DNA of 64,000 nt from Caldicoprobacter oshimai DSM 21659 (GCA_000526435.1 JAGB01000002.1:310001-374000); one strand, 5' to 3'; shown: positions 26,033 through 35,155, numbered from the stretch's first letter. A program made the numbers and translations. The notes: a model not told the origin generated them from the sequence alone.

Positions 26033-27252
26033 CCTATATCATCCCCCTTAAAATACTGATATCCCCTCAAATCCATTGTCTTTCCGGCTTTAGCCCATTC
26101 CACGCCAATTTCATGCGGCAGCTTCCATTCCTGATAACATCCCTTCAGAACATCGTTTAACCCTTCCACCCAGGTTACTTTTGTGTTTTCGTCATACTTG
26201 ATCAAATTTCCCGGGAAATAAGGTATACGCGGCACAGACTCCTGCATGCCGTTGATGCACAGGGTCTGAGAAGTAGCCGCTTCTATGCCGCACACCACAT
26301 GCTGTACACCCTTAACCGCCTCTATAGTCATCCACAGCTTCTTTATCTTTTCTTTTTCGGGATTGCCGTAAACTTTGCAGGTGCCATCATTAAATACAGC
26401 TAATATATTGTCGCTTTCGCCCTCTAATGGCCCATATACCACCCTTGCCTTTTCAAATTCGAAGCAAAAAGTGGGATTCACGGTCTCGGTAACGGCATGT
26501 GTGACATAAAAAAGCAATTCTACGCCTTCTTCAGTAAAAATCCTGACGGCAGCGGTATCGAAGTTTTCAATCTCATTGGCGCGATAGAGCTCCGCCGTAA
26601 GCTGGGCGGGCTTTGCACTCTCATTCTCTTCCCTGCCCAATACGTAAAACATGTTGTGCAGATGATGAGCTGTTGCATTGTTGGCGACGCTGTCCAGTAT
26701 CCATCTTCCCTCCGCATCCCGCAGTTTACCAGCCCAACCACGACGGTAGTAATCCCGATCTCTGGGCCACAGCACGATCGTTTTGAACCTCTTGGGCCTG
26801 CCGAACAAGCCCGATTGAATATCCTTTTTAAGTGCGCGTATGGCATCGGTGTATGACCATTGATAGCCGATTGCAACGATTTTCCCGGCACGATCCCTGG
26901 CCTCCATCATCTGTCGAGCTTCCTGAATGGTTGCGCTCACCGGCTTTTCGCACAATACATTGCTTCCCCGGGATAGAGCATAACAGGTTTGACTGCAATG
27001 AAAATGAATGGGGGTTGATATGATGGCCAAATCGGCTTTAAAGCTGGCATAAAACTCTTCCATTGACGAAAAAATGGGGGTCCCCATCTCTTTAATCCTA
27101 TGCAGATTGCGGCATCCTTCCGGCCTAGGGTCAACCGCCCCTACAATTTTAAAGTCACCTCGATCAAGATTACTAAGCAGTGCATCGACGTATATATTGC
27201 CATATCCCCCGATGCCCACCAGCACAATAGAAACCTGATTATCGTTGTACAT
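26029..27252 (-). CDS. Gfo/Idh/MocA family oxidoreductase, longer type
   Basis: A 407-residue oxidoreductase if started at the ATG at 27252, which is ten bases after GGAGG; earlier in-frame starts have no site. It shows the Rossmann motif LVGIGGYGNIYVDAL and the EKP motif NVLCEKPVSATIQEA. A large C-terminal alpha/beta domain carries NATAHHLHNMFYVLGRE, where the histidine pair is likely at the active site. It is upstream of and coupled to the second oxidoreductase. A catabolite-type operator lies 37 bases before the start, suggesting repression by preferred sugars and hence a role in sugar catabolism. Confidence 0.92.
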   Translation of the reverse strand: MYNDNQVSIVLVGIGGYGNIYVDALLSNLDRGDFKIVGAVDPRPEGCRNLHRIKEMGTPIFSSMEEFYASFKADLAIISTPIHFHCSQTCYALSRGSNVLCEKPVSATIQEARQMMEARDRAGKIVAIGYQWSYTDAIRALKKDIQSGLFGRPKRFKTIVLWPRDRDYYRRGWAGKLRDAEGRWILDSVANNATAHHLHNMFYVLGREENESAKPAQLTAELYRANEIENFDTAAVRIFTEEGVELLFYVTHAVTETVNPTFCFEFEKARVVYGPLEGESDNILAVFNDGTCKVYGNPEKEKIKKLWMTIEAVKGVQHVVCGIEAATSQTLCINGMQESVPRIPYFPGNLIKYDENTKVTWVEGLNDVLKGCYQEWKLPHEIGVEWAKAGKTMDLRGYQYFKGDDIG

Positions 27253-27288
27253 TTTCATCATCCCTCCACAAAAGCATATATTTAAATT

Positions 27289-27303
27289 TTGCAAACGATT
27301 GCA
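27289..27303. promoter_or_regulatory. cre-type / LacI-family operator
   Basis: TTGCAAACGATTGCA fits the CcpA catabolite-responsive element consensus WTGNAANCGNWNNCA at every fixed position. It is centred about 44 bases upstream of the oxidoreductase start. It could instead be the site of a dedicated LacI-type repressor. Confidence 0.65.
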
Positions 27304-27357
27304 CAAGGTATAAAATAATTTAGCTATTCTTCAACACATTTTAACTACACCGTTAAT

Positions 27358-28299
27358 TTAAATCTTGCTCAGCGCAAACATGTACAATGGGATGAAAACA
27401 AGGCTGGCCATTGTCGTCACCGTAACCATAGCAGCTGCATACTTGTAATCTGCCTTGTAAGCCTGAGACACAATGGCTATCTGAGTCATGGTGGGCATTG
27501 CCGCCTGTATGACAAACACCTTTTTCATAAGGACAGGCAAAGGCAAATAATACATAAAAGCCAGTATCAACAATGGAGCCAGCAAAAATCTGCCCAATAA
27601 TATGATAAACATGTCCTTATCAAACTTTACATCCTGCATCGTTATGGAGTTTATGACAATGCCTATATATAACATGGATAGGGGAGTGGTAAGATTACCC
27701 ATGTATTTGCATGCGTCCATAACAAACCTTGGAAGCTTGGCATTCAACAGTATCAATAAAACGGCCAGTAGGAAGCCCATCAAAGGCGGAGACAGAAAAT
27801 TCTTGAGCCTGCTGGATATAGAAGGCGCATCGCCATTCATCCCATCGCGTTGAATCCCGCTGATTCCAATGGTCCAAAACAAGACCGTATTGGCGACATA
27901 ATACAGCAACACAAAAGAAGTGCTTTCCTCCCCGAAAAGCGCAATATTGACCGGCAACCCTATAAACACCGTATTTGAAAAGGCAAACATGGCCAAAAAA
28001 ACGCCGCGTTTTTGAGGCGGTATACCAATTAATTTTACTGCCACCAACCCCGCCCCGTACAGCAGCAGCATGCATGCCATGGGTATGAATATGCCCATCC
28101 CCGCTTCGAACAACGTGTCTCTATCGAAGGTGGTTAGTAAATTTGAAATCATCAGAGCGGGCAAAGACACTTTGACCACCATCTTGGAGAATAGCTCGGA
28201 AGCGCGCTCATCAAACCAACCCCGACGGCTGAGCACATAACCTATCGAGACCATAGCCAAAATGCTGAGCACGCACTGTATAGCATCAAAAACCACCAT
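27358..28299 (-). CDS. AEC family transporter, second copy
   Basis: A 313-residue membrane protein with about ten hydrophobic segments in two halves. Typical pieces are VLSILAMVSIGYVLSRRGWFDE at the N-terminus and FAFSNTVFIGLPVNIALFG, the family's conserved half-helix, near residue 110. It is only distantly similar to the AEC protein at 22865-23791. It precedes the two oxidoreductase genes on the same strand, but the gap of about 105 bases with an operator suggests a separate unit. Substrate unknown; organic anions are usual for the family. Confidence 0.9.
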   Translation of the reverse strand: MVVFDAIQCVLSILAMVSIGYVLSRRGWFDERASELFSKMVVKVSLPALMISNLLTTFDRDTLFEAGMGIFIPMACMLLLYGAGLVAVKLIGIPPQKRGVFLAMFAFSNTVFIGLPVNIALFGEESTSFVLLYYVANTVLFWTIGISGIQRDGMNGDAPSISSRLKNFLSPPLMGFLLAVLLILLNAKLPRFVMDACKYMGNLTTPLSMLYIGIVINSITMQDVKFDKDMFIILLGRFLLAPLLILAFMYYLPLPVLMKKVFVIQAAMPTMTQIAIVSQAYKADYKYAAAMVTVTTMASLVFIPLYMFALSKI

Positions 28300-28334
28300 A
28301 GCTGTAAGGCTCCTTTTCAGTTATCATAATCATT

Positions 28335-28835
28335 CTATTCTAGAGGCTTTTTAAATATTATCCCATCTATCTTCCACAGCCCCGCTCGCTTTTGAAGCAA
28401 GATTATCTTCTCCCCATTCTGCCACGGAGGGGGAGTTTTAATCTCCTGGTCCTGGCTTCTGGGCTTTGCAACTATTCTAGGAATTTCTTCTTCAATGACA
28501 ACCCTGGCCGAATCACTCCACGGCCATACCCACAACCATTTAATACGAAGTTTGAGATTGTAATCCTGTATGATGAAATCCTCATACTGATTGTTGTTTA
28601 ATAAGGGATCAGAGTTCAAATAAGAGGAAGTGAAGAACTTATTCAAGACAATATTTTCCTGACCGTCCAATACTGCGGTAGCCCTCTGAGTCATCCCTTC
28701 AGTAACCACAATATATATGTTGGCACAATCATATGCAGTAAAGGTAACCAACACGGCCAACCATATCAGAATCGCTATGGCGATAAATTTCTTTGCAAGA
28801 TATTGTATAAACTTGAGCATTATATTCAAAAACAA
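28335..28835 (-). CDS. Membrane-anchored protein of unknown function
   Basis: A 166-residue protein with one N-terminal membrane segment (AIAILIWLAVLVTFTAYDCANIY) and an extracytoplasmic domain rich in tryptophan and acidic residues (RIKWLWVWPWSDSARVVIEEEIP). The C-terminus WQNGEKIILLQKRAGLWKIDGI resembles the small beta-rich domains that test ligand or lipid contact, but I do not recognise the family. The annotated start is a TTG; an ATG at 28820 is an alternative and neither has a strong ribosome binding site. It stands just upstream of the AEC gene on the same strand. Confidence 0.65.
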   Translation of the reverse strand: MFLNIMLKFIQYLAKKFIAIAILIWLAVLVTFTAYDCANIYIVVTEGMTQRATAVLDGQENIVLNKFFTSSYLNSDPLLNNNQYEDFIIQDYNLKLRIKWLWVWPWSDSARVVIEEEIPRIVAKPRSQDQEIKTPPPWQNGEKIILLQKRAGLWKIDGIIFKKPLE

Positions 28836-28915
28836 ACACCCGTCCCCTGCGCAAGGTACACACTTTCACCCAATAGTTATCCTGAAATTATTCTAATTTA
28901 ACACCATAATAACAT

Positions 28916-28964
28916 AAAAAAGGGGGTTTGTAAATTTGAAACTTGTCTTCCATCCACCCCCTTT
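28916..28964 (-). terminator. Intrinsic terminator after the RND pump gene
   Basis: On the minus strand AAAGGGGGT and ACCCCCTTTTTT can pair across a loop of about 30 bases, immediately downstream of the RND gene stop. Confidence 0.65.
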
Positions 28965-28969
28965 AAATG

Positions 28970-31900
28970 TTATAACGCCCTCAATCTTCTGCCAAACCAC
29001 CTGCCAAAATCGTCAATAAGCGAATATATAACAGGCACTACCACCAGGGTCAGAAATGTAGAAAGCGTCAGTCCGCTCATAACGGTAACAGCAAGAGGCA
29101 CCTGAAGTTCGGAGCTTTCCCCAAACCCCAGCGCAAGCGGTAAAAGCCCAAGTATGGTGGTCAAGCTGGTCATGAGCACCGGCCTCAATCTCGTAGCCCC
29201 AGCCTGCACTATTGCCCGCTTAAGGTCGGCATTACCTTCACGAAGCCTGTTTATATAGTCCACCAGTACGATACCGTTGTTGACCACAATTCCTACCAGC
29301 ATAATAAACCCAAGAAAGGCTGGCACGCTCAAAGGCTTTCCGGCTATCAGCAACCCCAGTAGCCCCCCCGTGAAGGCAAGCGGCACAGTAAACATAACGG
29401 TAAACGGATGGACCAGCGATTCAAACTGTGAAGCCATTATCATGTATACAAGGGTCACTCCTAGCACCAGTACCAGCCTTAGATCGCCAAATGCCTCCGA
29501 TAGCTGCTCCTGCTCGCCACCGTACTCTATAAAATACCCTTCAGGAAGCGGATAATCGTCCAGACGCTCCTGAATGTCCTCTATGACCTCACCGAAGTTT
29601 CTACCTTCATAATCGCCGCTTACAGTGACCATGCGAGACTGGTCATGCCTTTCAATCCTTACTGGCCCTTGTGCATACTCAAACCTGGCCACGCTCTTTA
29701 AGGGGACCGATATCCCTAAAGGTGAAGTAACCATTACATTCTCGACATCCTGCACCTTAAAAACGCCATCATCTGGGAGCTGTACGCGCACATCGATCTC
29801 TGTACTCTCCTCCTTATATCTGGTAGCCACCACTCCCTGCAGGTGGCTTTGAACGGCCGACGAAATCATAGCAACATTGAGCCCATACTGCGAAGCCCTC
29901 TGTCTGTCTATGATTATGCGGAGCTCCGGACGACCTTCCTCGAAGCTTGAACGCACTTCACGGGTCCCCGGCACGCTTGATACTACCCTCACAATATCAT
30001 CCGATATTTTTCGGAGCACATCCAGGTCCTGGCCTTTTATGCTGATGGATATAGGCGGCCCCATCATGCCCGATCCCAATCCAGCAAACCCGCCACCAGT
30101 GTTTACCTGTATCTGGCACCCTGCTATATCCTTGACCTTTTGCCTTATTTCCTCGCCCACCTGCTGCGTGGTCCTGTCCCTTTGCCCAACGGGTTTTAAT
30201 ACGGCCGTAATGCTGCCTTGATCCCTAGCAGATACCCCCATTCCCACGCTCAGCTGCTGCCCTCCTATACTGGCCCATACCATCTCAACCTCTGGAATTT
30301 CGCTTACCATCTTTTCAACCCTCTGAACGGCTTCCAGGGTTTCACCAAAACTGCTTCCTCTAGGCAACCTGACCTCAATCTCTATCTGGCCCTGATCCAC
30401 CGCCGGGAAGTACTCTACTCCTACCAGAGGCAGCAGTACAATACTCATACCAAAAACCACGGCAGTGATAAGCACAACCGTTTTTCTGTGCTCCAGGGCC
30501 CATTCCAGCATGCGCCTGTATTTTTCTGTCACGCGCTCCACAGTAACATTTTTCTTGCTAAAGCCCTGGCGGGTCACCAGCTTGGACGCCAGCATGGGCA
30601 CCAGGGTAAGCGCCACCACCAAGGATGCCAGCAGGGAAAATGTAACGGTGATGGACAGCTCCCTGAATATCTCGGCCGTCATGCCCCGGGTAAAAACGAT
30701 GGGTAAAAAGACGCATACCGTCGTCAAGGTAGAGGCCACTATGGCCATTGATATCTCGTTGGTACCCTTTTCTGCGGCATCGATGGGACTTAAGCCTTCC
30801 TCTCTCATTCGATAGATGTTCTCCAGCGCCACTATGGAGTTATCCACCATCATGCCCACGCCCAAGGCCAATCCGCCCAGCGATATGATGTTCAAGGTAA
30901 TACCGCTGAAATACAGCAAGACAAAAGTGGATATCACCGAAAAGGGGATGGACACGGCGATAACCAGGGTAGGCGTAATATTTTTTAAGAAGATGAATAA
31001 TATGGCAATGGCCAGTATAGCGCCTATATAGGTATTGCTGGTTACAGCCGAAATGGAACTTTTGATGAATTTCGATTGATCCACTATGGTCATAACGGAT
31101 ATATCGGGATAGGACTTCTTTATACTCTCTATCTCCCGATTTACCTTTTCAGCCACGCGGACGGTATTTGCAGTGCTCTCCTTGTAAACCGATATGGATA
31201 GGCTGTCGTGTTGATTGACCCTTGAATACTGTCTGTCATCCCTTACGCCCTTTTCAACCCGTGCCAGGTCCCTCAGCAGATAGGTGGCACCAGTAGAGCT
31301 CACAACGGGCACATCCAGCAATTCATCAAGGCTTTTAAATTGCCCCGAAACCCTAACCAGCAAGTCATACTGCCCGTCCTGTACAACTCCGCCTGGCATG
31401 TTCAAATTTTCTGCCCTTAAAGCACTCACAACGCGATCCATGGACAGGCCATAGCTTATGAGCTTCTCCGGGTCAACTATGACCTTCACCTCGGTTTGCT
31501 TTGCACCCAAAATTGAAACCGATGCAACGCCTTCAATGCGTTCAATGCGCGGCTTCAGCACATCCTCCACCCACACCTGCAGCTCTTCGTCGGTCTTGCC
31601 CTCCTGTGATACGGCAAAGCTCATTATGGGCAGCATGTTAGGGTCAAGCTTGAGCACTATGGGGTCAGACACCCCATCCGGCAGCATACCCCTTATCATG
31701 TCCAGCTTTTCGCGTACCTCAAGTGCCGCCACGTCCATATCGGTGTCCTGCGCAAATTCAAGGATCACCAAGGAACTGCCTTCGGACGATGTCGAGCGCA
31801 TGGATTCAAGGTTGCTGACTGTTGCCAAAACGCTTTCGATGTTCCGGGTAACTATGCTCTCGACCTCTTCAGGACCTGCACCGCTGTACTGCACCGACAC

Positions 31901-32038
31901 CACCATGACGGGCAGATTTATGCTGGGCAACAGGTCCACATTAAGCCGCGTCAGCGAAACAAACCCTAAAATCAGCACGATCAGCACTACCATGACGGTG
32001 GTCACAGGTCTGCGAATGCTCAATCCTGCAATGTTCAT
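28970..32038 (-). CDS. Efflux RND transporter permease (HAE-1/AcrB-like)
   Basis: A 1022-residue proton-driven RND pump. It has the expected plan: an N-terminal helix (IRRPVTTVMVVLIVLILGFVSL), two large extracytoplasmic loops and two groups of membrane helices. The helix carrying the proton-relay aspartates reads GGLALGVGMMVDNSIVALENIYR. The second half holds GFIMLVGIVVNNGIVLVDYINR. Substrates may be lipophilic compounds or lipids; this is inference. It is downstream of the adaptor gene in a two-gene operon. No TolC-type outer-membrane partner gene is present, as expected for a single-membrane cell. Confidence 0.96.
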   Translation of the reverse strand: MNIAGLSIRRPVTTVMVVLIVLILGFVSLTRLNVDLLPSINLPVMVVSVQYSGAGPEEVESIVTRNIESVLATVSNLESMRSTSSEGSSLVILEFAQDTDMDVAALEVREKLDMIRGMLPDGVSDPIVLKLDPNMLPIMSFAVSQEGKTDEELQVWVEDVLKPRIERIEGVASVSILGAKQTEVKVIVDPEKLISYGLSMDRVVSALRAENLNMPGGVVQDGQYDLLVRVSGQFKSLDELLDVPVVSSTGATYLLRDLARVEKGVRDDRQYSRVNQHDSLSISVYKESTANTVRVAEKVNREIESIKKSYPDISVMTIVDQSKFIKSSISAVTSNTYIGAILAIAILFIFLKNITPTLVIAVSIPFSVISTFVLLYFSGITLNIISLGGLALGVGMMVDNSIVALENIYRMREEGLSPIDAAEKGTNEISMAIVASTLTTVCVFLPIVFTRGMTAEIFRELSITVTFSLLASLVVALTLVPMLASKLVTRQGFSKKNVTVERVTEKYRRMLEWALEHRKTVVLITAVVFGMSIVLLPLVGVEYFPAVDQGQIEIEVRLPRGSSFGETLEAVQRVEKMVSEIPEVEMVWASIGGQQLSVGMGVSARDQGSITAVLKPVGQRDRTTQQVGEEIRQKVKDIAGCQIQVNTGGGFAGLGSGMMGPPISISIKGQDLDVLRKISDDIVRVVSSVPGTREVRSSFEEGRPELRIIIDRQRASQYGLNVAMISSAVQSHLQGVVATRYKEESTEIDVRVQLPDDGVFKVQDVENVMVTSPLGISVPLKSVARFEYAQGPVRIERHDQSRMVTVSGDYEGRNFGEVIEDIQERLDDYPLPEGYFIEYGGEQEQLSEAFGDLRLVLVLGVTLVYMIMASQFESLVHPFTVMFTVPLAFTGGLLGLLIAGKPLSVPAFLGFIMLVGIVVNNGIVLVDYINRLREGNADLKRAIVQAGATRLRPVLMTSLTTILGLLPLALGFGESSELQVPLAVTVMSGLTLSTFLTLVVVPVIYSLIDDFGRWFGRRLRAL

Positions 32039-32182
32039 AATACGCCATCCTCCTGAATTTTTAACTCTTTATGTCTGATTGCATCTATTGCAGAGGTCAC
32101 ATTTTGCACCCGTGATATATTTGCCCTGCATAAATGATGCTGCAACTGCGCTTCTGCTTACTTTGCTGATTTATAGCATCCT

Positions 32183-33538
32183 TCAACTTTCCTGCTTAAC
32201 TACATTAACCTCCTGACCTTCTTTGAGATAGGCCTGCCCCTTTACAACAACCTGCTCACCGCTCTTCAAACCCGAAATGACCTCTATCCTCTCACCATCA
32301 TCCATGCCAACCTGTACCTCTCTTCTCTCCACCGAGCCACCTTTAATGACGAACACATAAGCCTTATCCCCTTGCCGTACAATCGCCCTTTTGGGCACCA
32401 CAACAGCATTCTCCTTTTTGTCAAGCACCAGGCCAGCCCGTGCAAACATGCCGGGACGCAACTTTCCAGGCGAATTATCGATCTTTATCCTCACTCCATA
32501 GGCCTGGCTCCTGGGATCGGTAGAAGGGCTCACCCACTCAACTACGCCTTCCACCGGCTGAGAACCCGCCGCATCAACATACACGTCAACCTTTTGCCCC
32601 GGCTGAACTTTCACCACATCAAATTCGGACAGGCGTATATCAAGAATCAGGGCAGTCATATCTATGACGGTAACGGGCGGCGATGCCTGTGCCGCCATCT
32701 GCCCTGTTTGAACGCTCAAGCTGCTCACCACTCCATCGATTGGCGAGAGGAGCTTTAGCTTGTCGGCCGCGCCTTTGGCGGCGTCCAAAGCCATTTTGGC
32801 TTGATTGAGCTGGGCATCCAGTGTCTTGCTGTCATAGGGCATGGACTTTATGGCGCTCTCTATCTCTAGTTTGCTCTTCTCCAAAGCCGCTTTTTGCTGG
32901 ACCAATTTTTCTAAACCGTCCTGCAGCGGCTTTAACTGTTCTTCCAGCTTGGCCTTCTGCTCCTCGAATTGCTCATCAGTAATTGCGCCTTTTTGGCGCA
33001 TCTCTTCGAGCCTGGCAATCTCAGGTTCAATGGCCTGCTTGGCCTCATTCAGAGCCTTTTGGACATCTTCAATCTGCTTATTTACCTTATCAATTTCAAC
33101 TTGAAGCTTGCTCTTTTGGGACTCTAGATCGTTTAACCTCTTTTTTGACAGCTCCACCGAGGCTTTGGATGCCTCATATGCCGCCTGCGCTTGAGCGATC
33201 TGCTGTTCAACATCGCCGGCCTCCAGCTCTATAAGCACATCCCCTTCTTTGACCTGCTGTCCCACTTTCACATGCACCTTTGACACCTTCCCCGGTATCT
33301 GGGGAATAACCATGGCTTCATTTATGGGCTTAAGCACGCCCGAAAACTCTTTTTCATTCTGGATGGCATCCACACGAGCAGTTGCCACTTCAACCGGCAC
33401 TTTTTGGCTTTCAGCCGTTTGCTGTACATTCTCTTGCTTTTTGCCCAAGCCTCCAAGTGCTGCACAGCCTGATATAATCCCTGCTAAAAGAATCAGCACC
33501 ATCATATATGCCATTAATTTACTGACCCTAATCTTCAC
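32183..33538 (-). CDS. RND efflux adaptor, lipoprotein with long coiled coil
   Basis: A 451-residue membrane-fusion (HlyD/AcrA-like) adaptor. A lipoprotein signal ends LLAGIISGC, so it is lipid-anchored on the outer face. The lipoyl half-motif is GKVSKVHVKVGQQVKEGDVLIELEAGD. An unusually long Glu/Lys/Gln-rich coiled coil (about residues 115-250) follows. The second lipoyl half, VSSLSVQTGQMAAQ, and a beta-barrel domain ending GLKSGEQVVVKGQAYLKEGQEV complete it. It is encoded upstream of the RND permease, 144 bases apart, and should bridge the pump to the cell wall side. Confidence 0.95.
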   Translation of the reverse strand: MKIRVSKLMAYMMVLILLAGIISGCAALGGLGKKQENVQQTAESQKVPVEVATARVDAIQNEKEFSGVLKPINEAMVIPQIPGKVSKVHVKVGQQVKEGDVLIELEAGDVEQQIAQAQAAYEASKASVELSKKRLNDLESQKSKLQVEIDKVNKQIEDVQKALNEAKQAIEPEIARLEEMRQKGAITDEQFEEQKAKLEEQLKPLQDGLEKLVQQKAALEKSKLEIESAIKSMPYDSKTLDAQLNQAKMALDAAKGAADKLKLLSPIDGVVSSLSVQTGQMAAQASPPVTVIDMTALILDIRLSEFDVVKVQPGQKVDVYVDAAGSQPVEGVVEWVSPSTDPRSQAYGVRIKIDNSPGKLRPGMFARAGLVLDKKENAVVVPKRAIVRQGDKAYVFVIKGGSVERREVQVGMDDGERIEVISGLKSGEQVVVKGQAYLKEGQEVNVVKQES

Positions 33539-34324
33539 ACCTTATACCCCTTTCGTTGATGAACTATTTATATCTATCCTTGGCGCCTTAAAAGTAAATC
33601 ATTATTATTCACATACAAACTACTATCCACCTATGATGCGGTAGCCTCGTAAGAAGTTTGATTTGTTTATTTAGTCTTGTCCATTTTCATTCTCTGATAA
33701 TATTTTATCACATTTTACAGGTAATTCATAGTAAACTGCCCCTCCTATCCTGGAAATTTGTGTATGTTTCTTTGGAAGGGTATATTACACTTCCTAATTA
33801 TATCAAACAGGATGGAGGCAGTTTCAACTCTTTTTTACCGCCTTTTCTTCTTCGATATTTCTCCATCCTTCTTCTAAGTGGTAAATATCTTTACACCTAT
33901 TCGAGAAAAAACCAAAAAATAACTTGACTATAATTGATATTTTTGGTATTATAAAGGCAAAAGAAGTTTCCGATAATAAGTTTAAAAGCCACACTTCTGA
34001 ACCAAATAATGAAGCTGTTCATATGCAATATTCGTATAACGTTTTTTGCTGATCTTAAAAACACAATGTCATTTAATACATTTTCACCTCCAATACACAA
34101 AGAATTATGCAGCAATGGAATAACGTGCAACTTCGCAGAATAAAGAAATCAATTGTTGATGCCAGATATAGCAAACACTATATTATCAGAACCACAAGAT
34201 AGGCGCACACAAGTTAGACGTTGTGTGGCGTGAAAGTGGATTCTTGACTCCTTTCAACTTGTTTCATGCGAGTTCCTGGCAAGTTGAAAGGGTGTCTCTA
34301 TAATTAAAAGGGGGGTATACTCAG
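33539..34324. other. Long intergenic region upstream of the duplicated locus
   Basis: Bases 33539-33902 show no convincing gene. From about 33903 the sequence matches the region from 40458, so it belongs to duplicated copy A. This part holds a promoter-like pair, TTGACT (33924-33929) and TATTAT (33947-33952) 17 bases apart. A frame of 42 codons at 33924-34052 is matched in copy B without stops but has no ribosome binding site. The start signals of the secreted-protein gene are at 34251-34304. Confidence 0.5.
34251..34304 (+). promoter_or_regulatory. Promoter and inverted repeat before the secreted-protein gene (copy A)
   Basis: An 11-bp perfect inverted repeat CTTTCAACTTG / CAAGTTGAAAG (34251-34261 and 34280-34290) overlaps a promoter made of CTGGCA (34276-34281), a 17-base spacer and TATAAT (34299-34304). 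The same arrangement stands at 40808-40861. The inverted repeat may be an operator. Confidence 0.55.
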
Positions 34325-34711
34325 ATGAGAAAACGTATTATCATTCTGATTGCCGTCCTTTGCCTGTTTACCGTATCTGGCACTGCGCTTGCTGCGGAAT
34401 CTTTTGATTTTACCTTCACACCGCCGTATGCCGGCAGCATGAAATCCACACTACTCGTGAGAAAAGAGGCAGGAACTTCGCCCTATGTGTGGCCCTATAT
34501 TTCAGCTACGCCCACAAATTATTTCCTGTCTCCAAAACAAAAATCCGCTACACAAGCAACAAACATTATCCAAAATGTGTCTTCACCAGGGAAGCGTTAT
34601 TTCACTTATCTCCCCGGTTACGGTGGAGTTGATAACCTGTTATGCCTGTCTGGCTATCCAACATATTATGAATTTACGACCTATAGAGTATATGGAGAAT
34701 GGAGTCCATAA
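34325..34711 (+). CDS. Small secreted protein, copy A (bacteriocin-like or signal candidate)
   Basis: A 128-residue precursor with a clear Sec signal peptide (MRKRIIILIAVLCLFTVSG, cleavage after ALA at residue 23) and a mature part of about 105 residues rich in aromatic residues, Pro, Gly, Ser and Thr. Segments shared with copy B are SPYVWP, TPTNY, GKRYFTYLPGYGG, SGYPTY and a closing GEWSP; the rest differs widely. There is one cysteine, so no disulfide. Size, beta-rich look, the C-terminal Trp and the adjacent ABC genes recall lactococcin-972-like or DUF2712 proteins, but I cannot assign a family. It has its own promoter and terminator, apart from the downstream operon. GGGGGG precedes the ATG. 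Confidence 0.85.
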   Translation: MRKRIIILIAVLCLFTVSGTALAAESFDFTFTPPYAGSMKSTLLVRKEAGTSPYVWPYISATPTNYFLSPKQKSATQATNIIQNVSSPGKRYFTYLPGYGGVDNLLCLSGYPTYYEFTTYRVYGEWSP

Positions 34712-34756
34712 GTCAATGAACTCCATAAGTCTGATAAGAGTATTTACCACCGATTG

Positions 34757-34789
34757 AAAAATGCAGGTGTACTCGCCACCTGCATTTTT
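34757..34789 (+). terminator. Intrinsic terminator after secreted-protein gene, copy A
   Basis: AAAAATGCAGGTG / CACCTGCATTTTT forms a 13-bp stem with a 7-base loop and a T-run, 46 bases past the stop codon. Confidence 0.9.
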
Positions 34790-34883
34790 CAAATTCGGCG
34801 TTTTTTATTTAACAAATCATATTCAGACAAATTCACCGACTTAAGCAGCAACATATAGTTAATACAGTTGAATTAAACCTTTA

Positions 34884-34941
34884 TTGACAACTGTCTTCTA
34901 TTATGATAGAATAATACTGGGGGCATTCTATTATAATAGAA
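34884..34941 (+). promoter_or_regulatory. Operon promoter with two 16-bp palindromic operators (copy A)
   Basis: TTGACA (34884-34889) and TAGAAT (34907-34912) are 17 bases apart. A near-palindrome TTCTATTATGATAGAA (34896-34911) covers the spacer and most of the -10 box. A perfect palindrome TTCTATTATAATAGAA (34926-34941) follows, centre to centre exactly 30 bases, about three helical turns. Copy B keeps both sites and the spacing although bases between them differ. A dimeric repressor binding cooperatively is the natural reading; no regulator gene lies in the unit. Confidence 0.85.
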
Positions 34942-35155
34942 AAGCATATGTGAAGGAGGTACATATTGATATTAAGCTGTTTTGCTTGAACCCAAAAAGA
35001 GAGGATAGGAACTTTACCTGAGCCGGATAGTCGTCCTCGCTGTTAACGGTGTGACATATGTGTTGACAAAAAAGAAGGGTAGGAGGATTTAGCAATAAAA
35101 TTACAGGAAAAAATTTGTTATTACCTAAACAAATAGGGAAGAAAGGAGATTTGCA

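Larger units (their letters stand above)
34712..35155 (+). other. Leader region between secreted-protein gene and lipoprotein operon (copy A)
   Basis: The region holds the terminator of the secreted-protein gene, then the operon promoter with two operators, then an untranslated leader of about 240 bases. The leader contains two overlapping short frames at 34950-35021 and 35018-35092, discussed as a finding. Confidence 0.6.

Noticed and set aside
33658-33927. An 89-codon plus-strand frame after the RND adaptor gene
   Set aside because: It lacks a ribosome binding site, is rich in Leu, Ile, Tyr and Phe because of local AT-richness, and is not found in copy B.
33924-34052. A 42-codon frame upstream of the secreted-protein gene, also open in copy B (40481-40609)
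   Set aside because: It has no ribosome binding site, its start overlaps a promoter -35 box and most differences between the copies change residues, so there is no sign of selection for a protein.
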